Source of the DNA: Mesosutterella faecium
Lineage (GTDB): Bacteria > Pseudomonadota > Gammaproteobacteria > Burkholderiales > Burkholderiaceae_F
Assembly: GCF_022809315.2 (NCBI RefSeq)
Contig: NZ_JAKZJU020000001.1
Location: 186,001 to 250,000 of the forward strand
Length of the DNA stretch: 64,000 nt
Reading direction: 5' to 3'
Below are positions 1 through 8,905 of the stretch, in pieces. Position 1 is the stretch's first letter, and every line of letters begins with the position of its first letter. A program made the translations under genes and the position numbers. The notes beneath the pieces were generated by a model, which searched no databases, was not told the DNA's origin, and saw nothing but the letters and a program-made list of their open reading frames with translations.

Positions 1-33
1 CCCGGGGTGCGCGTGCAGGGGCTGCCGCGCTAG
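1..33 (+). CDS. possible 3' end of an upstream plus-strand gene (partial)
   Basis: Reading frame 1 is open from the window edge for ten codons and ends in TAG at 31-33. That stop overlaps the xseA stop on the opposite strand through the palindrome CTAG, which would be a tight convergent arrangement. Ten codons are too few to identify a product or to prove coding. Confidence 0.25.
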   Translation, partial: PGVRVQGLPR

Positions 34-1646
34 GAACCGGGTTCCCCCCGCCCGTTCCCGGTCATCATCCGCAGCCCTTCGCCCAGCCGCACGCCGTCCA
101 CCGTCGCCCAGGCCTCGCCGTCGCGGAAAATCAGCCTGATTTTTCCGCCTGCCTTCAGCGACGCGGCGCTTTTCACGGCGCCGCCTTCCGAAACCACCAC
201 GGCAAAGCCCCGGCCCAGCACTTTCAGGAAATCCATGGCGAGGAAGCGGGCCTCCAGGGCCTCGAAGCGGCGCCGCCGCTGCTCAAAGCCGCCGCTGAGC
301 CTCAGCCGCAGCCGGGCCTCGGCCTGCGTAAGGCGCGCCTGCCGCCCGGCGGTGCGCGGCTTCACCCGCGCGAGCCTCAGCTCGAGCCCCTGCAGCCTCT
401 CGGCGCGATCCGCAGCAATGCTCCGGCCGCAGACGAGCAGCCTCCCCCTGAGCCGCTCGAGCCCCTGGGCCCGGGCAGAGGCCTGGTCCTTCAGGCCCCT
501 GCCTGCCGCGTTCCGAAGCTCCGAGAGCCTCAGGGCCTCGGACTGCAGGCGCTCGGACGCGATCGAGCGGGCCCGCTCGGCGAGCCACTCGAGCCGCTCG
601 CGGCGCTGGCGCAGGTAAAAGCCGGGCGGGCGCAGCCTCGCCGAGGCCCCGTCCAGCCTCTGGTAGCGGACATTGAGTCCGTTTTCGGCGGCGGCGCGCA
701 GCCTTGAGGCGAGCTGCCGCAGCTGCCCGGAGAGCACGCCGGCGTCCGCCGCGCACCGCTCGGCGGCGGCCGTGGGCGTGGCCGCCCGGAGATCGGCCGC
801 GAGGTCGGCAAGCGTCGTGTCCACCTCGTGCCCGATGCCGGTCACCACGGGGATCGGACAAGAGCGCACGGCGCGGGCCACCTCCTCGGTGTTGAAGCAG
901 GCGAGATCCTCGAAGGAGCCTCCGCCGCGCACGAGCAGCAGCACGTCGGCCTCGCGCCGCCTGCCCGCCTCCCCGAGGGCCTGCACGATCTCGGCGGAAG
1001 CGCCGCGGCCCTGCACCGCAGCCGGGTAGAGGATGATCGAGGCGTAGGACGCGCGCCTCTCGAGGGTCTTCAGGACGTCGCGCAGGCCGGCCGCGGCGAG
1101 GCTCGAGACGATGCCGATCGTCGCGGGCATGAAAGGCAGGGGGCGCTTGAGCGAGGCCTCGAAGAGCCCCTCCCGGGCGAGCCTCTCGCGCAGCCTGAGA
1201 AACTGCTCGTAGAGCTCCCCGAGCCCCGCCCTGCGCATCCGGGTCACCTGCAGCTGCAGATTGCCGCGCGCGGCATAGATCGAGGGCGCCCCGTAGACCT
1301 CCACGCGGTCTCCCGGCTGGGGCCTGAAGGCGAGGCCGGCCGCGCTGCCGCGGAACATCACGCAGCGCAGCTGCGCCGAGGCATCCTTGAGCTCGAAGTA
1401 GCAGTGCCCGCTTGCGGCCCGCATGAAGGAGGCGATCTCGCCGCCGACCCAGGCCGGCGGGAAGTTTCTCTGCAGCGAGGCGCTCCAGCTGCGGCAGACC
1501 GCCGTGACCGTAAGAACCGGCTGCGCGGCGGGCCGCGGCCCGCCGGCCGCCCCGCTCAGGCCCGGGGCCTCGTCCGCGGGCCTGCGGCCCCTGGAAGATC
1601 CGGCCGCGTCAGCCCCGAAAAAATCCGCATCAAAAAAATCAGCCAT
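30..1646 (-). CDS. xseA: exodeoxyribonuclease VII large subunit
   Basis: This is the large subunit of exonuclease VII, which degrades single-stranded DNA to oligonucleotides in complex with several XseB small subunits. The 538-residue product has an N-terminal OB-fold (about residues 42-150, beginning near PVLTVTAV) and the catalytic ExoVII large domain with VVTGIGHEVDTTLADLAADL, followed by a long Arg/Leu/Ala-rich coiled-coil region as in XseA. About 40 residues of low-complexity Gly/Ala/Pro sequence precede the OB-fold, so a later start is possible, although ATG at 1646 is the first in frame. xseB is not adjacent in this window. It is transcribed away from lpxK, across a 1.1 kb gap. Confidence 0.93.
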   Translation of the reverse strand: MADFFDADFFGADAAGSSRGRRPADEAPGLSGAAGGPRPAAQPVLTVTAVCRSWSASLQRNFPPAWVGGEIASFMRAASGHCYFELKDASAQLRCVMFRGSAAGLAFRPQPGDRVEVYGAPSIYAARGNLQLQVTRMRRAGLGELYEQFLRLRERLAREGLFEASLKRPLPFMPATIGIVSSLAAAGLRDVLKTLERRASYASIILYPAAVQGRGASAEIVQALGEAGRRREADVLLLVRGGGSFEDLACFNTEEVARAVRSCPIPVVTGIGHEVDTTLADLAADLRAATPTAAAERCAADAGVLSGQLRQLASRLRAAAENGLNVRYQRLDGASARLRPPGFYLRQRRERLEWLAERARSIASERLQSEALRLSELRNAAGRGLKDQASARAQGLERLRGRLLVCGRSIAADRAERLQGLELRLARVKPRTAGRQARLTQAEARLRLRLSGGFEQRRRRFEALEARFLAMDFLKVLGRGFAVVVSEGGAVKSAASLKAGGKIRLIFRDGEAWATVDGVRLGEGLRMMTGNGRGEPGS

Positions 1647-1982
1647 GGCTTACCCGTAATGGAGACGGCGGGAAGGGAAGCCTGCCGCCGGCTTTTCAGC
1701 ATACACCGCGGCAAATCCCCGCGCCGGCGCTCCGCATGGGGGGCCTGCGGCTCCCCTTTTTCCGGAGCCGGGGAATCTGCCGGGCTGCAGTTTTGCACAG
1801 TTTTCCTCTTTTTCGTTTTGTCAAGCCCCCTTTTTATCCCCCCGCTTCCGAAGAAGCCTGATTATTCCTGGCAAATTATTGTTTTTATTTTACTTTTTGT
1901 GTTTGCTCCCCTTCCCCGCGCTTCCAGAAAAAGTACCGCTTCTTCAGTCACTTAGCGAGATTATTCTTTTTTTTGCACAAAG

Positions 1983-1991
1983 TTATCCACA
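1983..1991 (+). promoter_or_regulatory. DnaA box (perfect consensus)
   Basis: The sequence TTATCCACA matches the high-affinity DnaA consensus at all nine positions and follows an AT-rich tract. Whether DnaA binds here for replication initiation, titration or regulation cannot be decided from sequence. Confidence 0.5.
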
Positions 1992-2530
1992 GCAGCGGGA
2001 GGAAAAGCGGGGAAAATCGCCGCGCAGGCCCGGAGCAGGACTGCGGCGGAGCTGCGAAAAGGCAGGAAAAGTCCCTTTCTGCACTCCCCGGAGCGCAAAA
2101 AAAGCGCCGGACGGCCTCCGCCCCTCCCGGACGGGAAAAGTCCTGTCCTCAGCCTTTTGATTAATTTGAATATTTTTGATTGCTCAAATTTTAGGCAATT
2201 TGTACATTCTCCTTTCTATTCATTTAATTAAGCCACTTATCCTTGAGCTTCCTGACATGCTTTCCACCTGAGCGGTGGAATGACCTGCTTTACTTTGTTT
2301 CCAAAAGATTTTCTTTTCCACATGCCTCTTTCCGGGACTTTGAGCGGGTCCGGCGGGAATAAATGATGATTTTTGTTTAAAAACAAAGAGATGCATTCCG
2401 TTCGCCCTGCCCCGTCCCCTCAGGGGGCGCCGGCTGCCGCGCGGGCGGCCCCGGCCCGCCGCTTTCGGCCCTTCCGTCCGGGCCGGGCGAAGCGCCTTCG
2501 CAAGTCATTGAAAAATTTATTCTTTTAAAG

Positions 2531-2547
2531 TTATCCAGTTATCCACA
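2531..2547 (+). promoter_or_regulatory. overlapping pair of DnaA-box motifs
   Basis: TTATCCAGT at 2531-2539 overlaps a perfect TTATCCACA at 2539-2547. They lie in an AT-rich stretch about 185 bases before lpxK and have the same orientation as the box at 1983. Confidence 0.5.
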
Positions 2548-2729
2548 GAATCCAATTTATCCTTTGTGATCAATGGGCTGGGCCTCTTTCCCTCGCTTTT
2601 CCCCGATTTCTTCCACACCCCCCTTTCCGCCTTCATCCCGGGTATCATTGCATTCATTTCAGAAGGCCTTCGAAAGAGCCCGCACCGCCGTCTCCAGCTA
2701 CGGAAAGGCCGAGGCTCCAATTTCAGGAT

Positions 2730-3854
2730 ATGGACACTGATCGACCTCGATCGCGTATTTCAGAATCATCCCCGGGAATGCCTCGCAGCCGCGCCCTCAA
2801 CGCCCGCGCAAAGCTTGAGTCGTGGGTGCACCGGCAGTGGTCCGGAAAAGGGATCATCCCCTGGCTTCTCTCCCCGCTCTCCTTCATCTATCTCTGCGTC
2901 ACGCAGTGCCGGCGCCGCGACGCCGTTCCCAGGCGCCTGCCGGTTCCGGTGGTCGTGGTCGGCAACATCTACGTGGGCGGCACGGGAAAAACGCCGGTCA
3001 CGATTGCGCTTGTGAAGCAGATGGCCGCCCGAGGCTGGCGCCCCGGGGTGATCTCCCGCGGGTACGGACGCAGGGAAGATCCCCCGCTGCTGATCAGCCC
3101 CGAGACCGCTGCGGCCTCCAGCGGCGACGAGCCGCTGCTCATCGCGAGGAAAGCGCGCGTGCCGGTCGCCGTGGGCCAGGACCGCGTCGAGGCCGGGCGG
3201 CTTCTCCTGAAAAGCCATCCGGAGGTGAACCTCATCATTTCCGACGACGGGCTGCAGCACTACGGGCTCGCCCGGGACGTCGAGCTGTGCGTCATCGGAG
3301 CCCGCGGACTCGGCAACGAGTGGGTGCTGCCGGCCGGGCCGCTTCGCGAGCCTCCGTCGCGGCTGGACCACGTCGACGCGATCATCCTCAATTCAACCGA
3401 CGAGGTGCTCGCCACGCGCACGCCGCGGTTTGCCGCCGCCCCGTCGCTCGACTCCTGCCGCAGGCTTGCCACGGGCGAGACGGCGGACATCGACGAGCTC
3501 GCCGAGCGGATGAGCGGCAGAAAAACCGCTGCCGCCGCGGGCATCGCGGCCCCGTCGCGCTTTTTCTCGATGCTGCGGGCCCACGGCTTCGTCTGCTCCG
3601 AAACACTGGAGCTGGGCGATCATTTCGACTACGCCGAGAATCCCTTCAAGGCGCTGCAGGCCGACTGCATTCTCATTACGGAAAAAGACGCGGTGAAATG
3701 CCGCCAGATTCCCGAAATCCGCTCGGATGCCCGCATTTGGGTCGCCCAGTACGACATCACCCTCGAAAACTACCTGATCGATCTCATTGAGCGGAAAATT
3801 CGAGAGCATTTTCCAAGGAAGGAAGAAAAGCCCCATGGATCCCAAAATCACTGA
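2730..3854 (+). CDS. lpxK: tetraacyldisaccharide 4'-kinase
   Basis: LpxK phosphorylates the 4' position of the lipid A disaccharide precursor at the inner face of the inner membrane, late in the Raetz pathway. The P-loop region [12 protein letters not shown] (about residues 79-89) follows the N-terminal membrane-associated segment [16 protein letters not shown]. The family motif [13 protein letters not shown] lies mid-protein. The length (374 aa) is slightly above the usual 330-350, and an in-frame ATG at 2778 ([13 protein letters not shown]) would give a more typical start. The 3' end overlaps the Trm112 gene by 20 bases, so the two are probably translated from one message. Confidence 0.94.
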   Translation: MDTDRPRSRISESSPGMPRSRALNARAKLESWVHRQWSGKGIIPWLLSPLSFIYLCVTQCRRRDAVPRRLPVPVVVVGNIYVGGTGKTPVTIALVKQMAARGWRPGVISRGYGRREDPPLLISPETAAASSGDEPLLIARKARVPVAVGQDRVEAGRLLLKSHPEVNLIISDDGLQHYGLARDVELCVIGARGLGNEWVLPAGPLREPPSRLDHVDAIILNSTDEVLATRTPRFAAAPSLDSCRRLATGETADIDELAERMSGRKTAAAAGIAAPSRFFSMLRAHGFVCSETLELGDHFDYAENPFKALQADCILITEKDAVKCRQIPEIRSDARIWVAQYDITLENYLIDLIERKIREHFPRKEEKPHGSQNH

Positions 3855-4053
3855 AGTCCTGGTCTGCCCCGTCTGCAAGGGGCCGCTCGCCGCCAACAAG
3901 GCCGGCGAGCTCGTCTGCACGGCCTGCCGGCTCGCCTACAGCGTGAAGGACGGCATCCCCGACATGATCGAGCACAACGCCCGGACAGTAAGCGAAGAGG
4001 AAGCCGAGAAGCTGCGCGCGGCGCGCGCGGCCGCTCCCCTCGAGCCCCTCTGA
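3835..4053 (+). CDS. Trm112 family protein (YcaR-like)
   Basis: This is a 72-residue zinc-ribbon-like protein starting [16 protein letters not shown]. It has two CxxC pairs (CPVC near residue 11 and CTAC near residue 29) and the family ending [13 protein letters not shown] chose ATG 3835, inside the lpxK end, because it gives the standard family length; the longer frame adds a non-conserved extension. Trm112-like proteins stabilise methyltransferases in eukaryotes and archaea. The bacterial copy between lpxK and kdsB has no settled function. Confidence 0.88.
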   Translation: MDPKITEVLVCPVCKGPLAANKAGELVCTACRLAYSVKDGIPDMIEHNARTVSEEEAEKLRAARAAAPLEPL

Positions 4054-4104
4054 CGGGGGGTGGGCGCTCCGCCCCTGCCCCGCCTCAACCTCAGAAGCAG
4101 ACAC

Positions 4105-4878
4105 ATGAGCTACACCATCATCATCCCCGCGCGCATGCACTCCACCCGCCTGCCGCGCAAGCCCCTGGCGGACATCGAAGGCCGCCCCATGGTCGTGCGG
4201 GTCGCCGAACGGGCCTCCCTCACGCAGGCCTCAAGGATCATCGTCGCGACCGACCACAGCGAGATCCTCGAAGCCTGCCGCAGCCGAGGCGTCGAGGCGC
4301 TTCTCACGAGCCCCAGCCATCCGACGGGCACGGACCGGCTCGCCGAGGTCTGCGACAAGCTCGCCCTCGGCGATGACGAAGTCGTCGTGAACATCCAGGG
4401 CGACGAGCCGCTCATCCCGCCTTCGACCGTGGACAAGGTGGCCGCGCTCCTGGCCGCGAGGCCCGGCTGCGCCATGGCCACGGCCGCGCACCCGATCGGC
4501 TCGATCGAAGACTTCATGAACCCCAACGTTGTCAAGGTGGAGCTCAACGCGCGCTCCGAGGCGATGACGTTCAGCCGCGCGCCGCTGCCCTGGCCGCGCG
4601 ACGCGTTCCGAAAGGACCCCGGGCGGCTGCCCGCGCAGTTCACGGCCCTGCACCACATCGGCCTCTATGCGTACCGCGCCGGCTTTCTGAAACGCTATCC
4701 GAAGCTGCCGCCCTCGCCGATCGAGAGCGCCGAGAGCCTCGAGCAGCTGCGCGCGCTCTGGAATGGGGAGCGGATCGCCGTGCTGGTCCTTCCCGAGGCG
4801 CTTCCCCCCGGGGTGGACACCGAGGCCGACCTCGAGCGGGTGCGCGAAGCCTACCGCCGCGGCACGCTTCCGTCCTGA
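4105..4878 (+). CDS. kdsB: 3-deoxy-manno-octulosonate cytidylyltransferase (CMP-KDO synthetase)
   Basis: KdsB activates KDO with CTP to CMP-KDO for transfer to lipid A. The 257-residue product starts MSYTIIIPARMHSTRLPRKP, carrying the nucleotide-binding signature, and has VVNIQGDEPLIPP, which supplies the acidic metal and sugar-binding region. ATG 4105 gives the canonical N-terminus; the upstream 15 codons in frame are not conserved. It sits 51 bases after the Trm112 gene in the lpxK-Trm112-kdsB-adk order known from Burkholderiales. Confidence 0.95.
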   Translation: MSYTIIIPARMHSTRLPRKPLADIEGRPMVVRVAERASLTQASRIIVATDHSEILEACRSRGVEALLTSPSHPTGTDRLAEVCDKLALGDDEVVVNIQGDEPLIPPSTVDKVAALLAARPGCAMATAAHPIGSIEDFMNPNVVKVELNARSEAMTFSRAPLPWPRDAFRKDPGRLPAQFTALHHIGLYAYRAGFLKRYPKLPPSPIESAESLEQLRALWNGERIAVLVLPEALPPGVDTEADLERVREAYRRGTLPS

Positions 4879-4926
4879 CCGGCGCCCCGCGGGCGGCAGC
4901 GCTTTCAGGGTCCCGTCCGGAGCGGC

Positions 4927-5625
<699 letters not shown>

Positions 5626-5690
5626 CAACAGGCTCTGAGAAGCCCCGGCCGCAAGCCCGCGAGGCTGCGGCCGGGACTGCGCTCTGCCGG

Positions 5691-5736
5691 GAACGCCCCC
5701 GGTGCGCATTTCGACGGCGCGCCGGGGGCGTTCTCT
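5691..5736 (+). terminator. GC-rich hairpin after adk
   Basis: GAACGCCCCCGG at 5691-5702 pairs with CCGGGGGCGTTC at 5722-5733. A second strong stem, CCCGGCCGCA/TGCGGCCGGG, lies just upstream (5644-5675). Neither has a long T tract, so termination efficiency is uncertain. Confidence 0.5.
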
Positions 5737-5878
5737 GTATTCAAAGGGCGCTCTCCCCTTTGCGCCTTTTCCCGCCCTTCGGCCCCATCCCGCCCTCCGC
5801 AAAATAATTAAAATCACCCCAGCGTTTTATCCGGCGGACCCAGGCTTTGCGGTCCGCGTTAACTTTCCGGCAAAAATA

Positions 5879-7207
5879 ATGGCAAACAATCTTTCCGTGA
5901 AACTCAGCCGCCTCAGCGCTGTCGCTGCCGCCGCTGCCTGCGCCCTGCTGCTGGGCGGCTGCCAGAGCGCCCCCAAGGCCGCGGCACCGGCCAAGCAGGA
6001 GCCTGCTCCGGCCGCCGCGGCCGAGACCCCCGTCCCCGTCACCGGAGACCGGTTCTCCGACGGCACCTACGGCTTCATGCTCTCTTCCGTGCCCTCCATC
6101 AAGGGAGCCCGGCCGCTTAAGTCGCTTTCCACCCGCGAGGCCTTTGAAAACAAGGGCGTCTACTATTTCAACGACACGGAAGAATCCTCGTTCCGCATCA
6201 CGGGCAAGGACGGCCAGAACCATTACGCCGTTCAGGAATCCTTCGTCAAGGGCAAGCTCCACGGATTCGCCATGAACACGAACCTCACGCCGGTCGTGCG
6301 CAACGGCGAGGCCGTCTCCATCGAAAACCCGTCCTACATCACGGAGGAATCCGACGGCACGGTGAAGGTGACGGGCGTCACGGGCTCGTCCCCGCTGTCG
6401 CTGCGCCTCAAGCTCTGGGCCTTTGACGTCTCCGGGCTCCCGGTTTACAAATTCCTGCGCACCCGCACGAATTACCCGACCGACACCGCCCGCTACACGA
6501 CCGCAGTCTTCCCCAAGGGCTCGATCGCCTACATGCCCCAGGTTTTCGCCCCGGAGGACACCTTCATCGTCCTGCATCCCAATGCCTTCACCGGCTCGGG
6601 CTCCGTGGAAGGGTTTGTGCGCAACTTCAGCAAGGACATTCCCTACTGCCTGAGCTACCTGTCCCGCGAGGGCTACCAGGCCTACGGCGTCTCCTTTGAC
6701 CCGTCTGCGCTTTCCGCCGGTTCTGCCACGACCTACAAGACCGTCAAGCAGACCACGTGGGTGAAGAACAAGCGCGGCAAGAAAGTGAAGAAAGTCATCA
6801 CCAAAAAGGTGCCCGTCACGAGCCAGAGCAGCGTTCCGGCCAGCGGCCCGGTGAGCCTGATGCACGTCAAGACCGGCACCGTGTTCTGCCAGCGCACGAC
6901 CGATACGCCCGCGGCCAAGGGCACGTACAAGATCGTCACGCTCAACGGCACGCGCGGCCTTTCCATGACCTTCCCGGCGACGGTGCGCGCGCCTGACACG
7001 GGCATTTTCGAGCTCTCGCGCAACGCCGTGAGCCCGGCCCTCGTTGAGATGAAGAAAGGAAACACGGTCTCGGTGGTGCCAGGCTACCACGTCCACGCCA
7101 ACATTCCCGTGACCGACTTCCAGTACCGCTTCAACGAAACGGCGGCAAACGCCGTGAGAAAGGCGATTGCGGAAGCCGCCCCGGCAGTGAAGGCCGCGAA
7201 GCACTGA
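5879..7207 (+). CDS. lipoprotein of unknown function
   Basis: I do not recognise the family. The 442-residue product begins with a lipoprotein signal (hydrophobic run ending in the lipobox LLGGC near residue 26), then an Ala/Pro/Lys/Glu linker. The mature domain starts near GDRFSDGTYGFML. A strongly basic insertion, WVKNKRGKKVKKVITKK (about residues 300-316), interrupts the C-terminal half. I chose ATG 5879 because it places the signal peptide at the N-terminus; the open frame extends upstream to 5702 without support. The protein is probably anchored in a membrane facing the periplasm. A terminator follows, so the gene appears to end its transcription unit. Confidence 0.75.
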   Translation: MANNLSVKLSRLSAVAAAAACALLLGGCQSAPKAAAPAKQEPAPAAAAETPVPVTGDRFSDGTYGFMLSSVPSIKGARPLKSLSTREAFENKGVYYFNDTEESSFRITGKDGQNHYAVQESFVKGKLHGFAMNTNLTPVVRNGEAVSIENPSYITEESDGTVKVTGVTGSSPLSLRLKLWAFDVSGLPVYKFLRTRTNYPTDTARYTTAVFPKGSIAYMPQVFAPEDTFIVLHPNAFTGSGSVEGFVRNFSKDIPYCLSYLSREGYQAYGVSFDPSALSAGSATTYKTVKQTTWVKNKRGKKVKKVITKKVPVTSQSSVPASGPVSLMHVKTGTVFCQRTTDTPAAKGTYKIVTLNGTRGLSMTFPATVRAPDTGIFELSRNAVSPALVEMKKGNTVSVVPGYHVHANIPVTDFQYRFNETAANAVRKAIAEAAPAVKAAKH

Positions 7208-7228
7208 TTCCTTCCGCTGCGGCAGACC

Positions 7229-7267
7229 CGCCCCTCCCGGCCCTGCGCCGTCGAGGGGCGTTTTTTT
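7229..7267 (+). terminator. rho-independent terminator after the lipoprotein gene
   Basis: CGCCCCTC at 7229-7236 pairs with GAGGGGCG at 7253-7260, followed directly by seven T residues. Confidence 0.8.
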
Positions 7268-7347
7268 CTGCCCGCCAGAGAGAGCCGCGCCCTGCCGGGC
7301 TCCGCTTCAAAAGGCGGCCCGGGAACAAAAAGCCCGCTTTTTCAGGC

Positions 7348-8352
7348 TCAGGAGCGAACCCCCGGGTCCGCCACATGACGCCAGGCGCTCAGGATGATCT
7401 CCCGCGCCCGCAGGCGCCGCCAGGACTCAGGCGAGGTAAGCTCGCGCCGCCAGGCCCGCGCTCCGGCCAGCCCCTGGGCGATGCCCATCAGGTGATTCGC
7501 AGCCGTCCGGGCCGCAAGCGGCTCTTCCTCCTGCACGCCCGCGATGTAGTCCGCCATCTCCCGGATGACGTCCGTGCGGCTGATCCCCGAAGGCCGGCTG
7601 TCCCACAGAACTTCGTCCACCCTCGACAGCAGCCAGGGATTGTTGTACGCCTCCCGCCCGACCATCACGCCGTCAAAGCGCTGCAGCTCCGAGCGGCATT
7701 CCTCCAGCGTCCGCAGGCCGCCGTTCACAACGATGACGGCCTGGGGAAAGTCTTCCTTGAGCCGCGCCGCGAGACCGCGGTCAAGGGGCGGCACATCGCG
7801 GTTTTCCTTCGGGGACAGCCCCTGCAGCCAGGCGGCCCTCGCGTGCACGATGAACACGCGCACGCCGGCCTCGTAGAGCGTGCCGACAAAATCGCGCACG
7901 AACTCATAGGAAACGCTGCGGTCGACGCCGATGCGGTGCTTCACCGTGACAGGGACGCTCACGGCGTCCTGCATCGCCCTGACGCAGTCGGCCACAAGGG
8001 CGGGCCTGAGCATCAGCACCGCGCCGAACGACCCGGACTGGACTTTCTCGGACGGACAGCCGCAGTTCAGGTTGATCTCATCGTATCCCGCCTCCTCGCC
8101 CCAGCGCGCGCACTTCGCGAGAAGCTTCGGATCCGATCCCCCGAGCTGGAGGGCGCACGGATTCACGCCCTGTTCGTAGCCAAGCAGCCGGCGGCGGTCG
8201 CCGTAGAGAAGGGCCGGCGCAGCGATCATTTCGGTGTAAAGCCTCGCGCGCCTGGTAAGCAGTCTGTGGAAATGGCGGCACCAGCGGTCCGTCCAGTCTA
8301 GCATGGGCGCCACGCAGAAACGCCAGGACTCCGGTTTGATCGCTTCGGTCAT
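7348..8352 (-). CDS. dusA: tRNA-dihydrouridine(20/20a) synthase
   Basis: DusA uses FMN and NADPH to reduce uridine in the D-loop of tRNA. The N-terminal signature APMLDWTDRWCRHFHRLLTR is characteristic of DusA rather than DusB or DusC. The catalytic cysteine lies in EINLNCGCPSEKVQ, and phosphate-binding glycines lie in VNGGLRTLEE. The length (334 aa) is normal. It is the last gene of the minus-strand block and converges on the lipoprotein gene. Confidence 0.93.
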   Translation of the reverse strand: MTEAIKPESWRFCVAPMLDWTDRWCRHFHRLLTRRARLYTEMIAAPALLYGDRRRLLGYEQGVNPCALQLGGSDPKLLAKCARWGEEAGYDEINLNCGCPSEKVQSGSFGAVLMLRPALVADCVRAMQDAVSVPVTVKHRIGVDRSVSYEFVRDFVGTLYEAGVRVFIVHARAAWLQGLSPKENRDVPPLDRGLAARLKEDFPQAVIVVNGGLRTLEECRSELQRFDGVMVGREAYNNPWLLSRVDEVLWDSRPSGISRTDVIREMADYIAGVQEEEPLAARTAANHLMGIAQGLAGARAWRRELTSPESWRRLRAREIILSAWRHVADPGVRS

Positions 8353-8440
8353 CTTTGTGCAAAGGAAGGTTGCCGCTCCAGAGCGCCGGGCGTCAGCCCG
8401 TCAGTGCCGGGCAGTCCGGCGCCGGCTTCCGGATTCGGAA

Positions 8441-8485
8441 AGAAAAGAAAAAGCCGCCCGGGGCGCGGGCCCCGTCAGGGCGGCT
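8441..8485 (-). terminator. rho-independent terminator after the ychJ-like gene
   Basis: On the minus strand AGCCGCCC (8485-8478) pairs with GGGCGGCT (8459-8452), followed by TTTTTCTTTTC. The TAG stop of the ychJ-like gene lies inside the upstream arm, so termination directly abuts the gene. Confidence 0.8.
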
Positions 8486-8882
8486 AGGGGAGCAGGTCCC
8501 CGTCGACATAGAGCCAGCGGCCCTGCCGGCGCTCGAAGCGCGCCTTTTCGTGAAGCCTGAAGGCCGCGCCCCCGCCGACTCTGCCGCGGGCGACGTACTC
8601 GACTTCGGCCCGGTCTTCGCCGGTTTCCCTGAAAGAGCGGATCCGCAGCCCCAGCCACTTAATCCCGTCGTTTTCGAGGTCAAGGCGCTGCGGCCGCTTC
8701 TCCTGCGCCCACGTGTCCCTCAGGTAGTCTTCCAGCCCCAGCGCGTATGCGCTGTAGCGGCTTGCCATCAGGGCGCGGGCGTCGGGGGCCGGGGCCCCCG
8801 CGTGAAGCGCTCCGCAGCACTGCCCGTAGCTCAGCCCGCTGCCGCAGGGGCAGGGGCTGCCGGGGCTGAGGGCCTTCTTCAT
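8484..8882 (-). CDS. YchJ family protein (UPF0225, SEC-C-type cysteine motif)
   Basis: This 132-residue protein has an N-terminal metal-binding motif CPCGSGLSYGQCC (about residues 11-23), similar to the SecA/SEC-C zinc knuckle, followed by the family features MASRYSAYALGLEDYLRDTW and an NTF2-like C-terminal half ending GRWLYVDGDLLP. The length is slightly below E. coli YchJ. The biochemical role is unknown. It lies 23 bases after typA on the same strand. Confidence 0.85.
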   Translation of the reverse strand: MKKALSPGSPCPCGSGLSYGQCCGALHAGAPAPDARALMASRYSAYALGLEDYLRDTWAQEKRPQRLDLENDGIKWLGLRIRSFRETGEDRAEVEYVARGRVGGGAAFRLHEKARFERRQGRWLYVDGDLLP

Positions 8883-8905
8883 CTTCTCGGGACTCCTGCG
8901 TCCGG

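Larger units (their letters stand above)
1647..2729. other. 1.1 kb intergenic gap with AT-rich tracts and DnaA-box motifs
   Basis: I see no convincing gene here. The gap separates divergent xseA and lpxK and contains AT-rich blocks (about 1800-1990, 2155-2400 and 2500-2570) inside a GC-rich genome. It holds two perfect TTATCCACA sequences (1983-1991, 2539-2547) and several near matches in the same orientation (2236-2244 TTATCCTTG, 2531-2539 TTATCCAGT, and one near 2559). A short perfect hairpin, TTCCACC/GGTGGAA, lies at 2262-2280. Promoters for both flanking genes must also lie here, but I could not place them with confidence. Confidence 0.7.

Noticed and set aside
5741..7204. A 487-codon open frame antisense to the lipoprotein gene
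   Set aside because: The sense frame has a lipobox and a terminator; the antisense product is compositionally abnormal.
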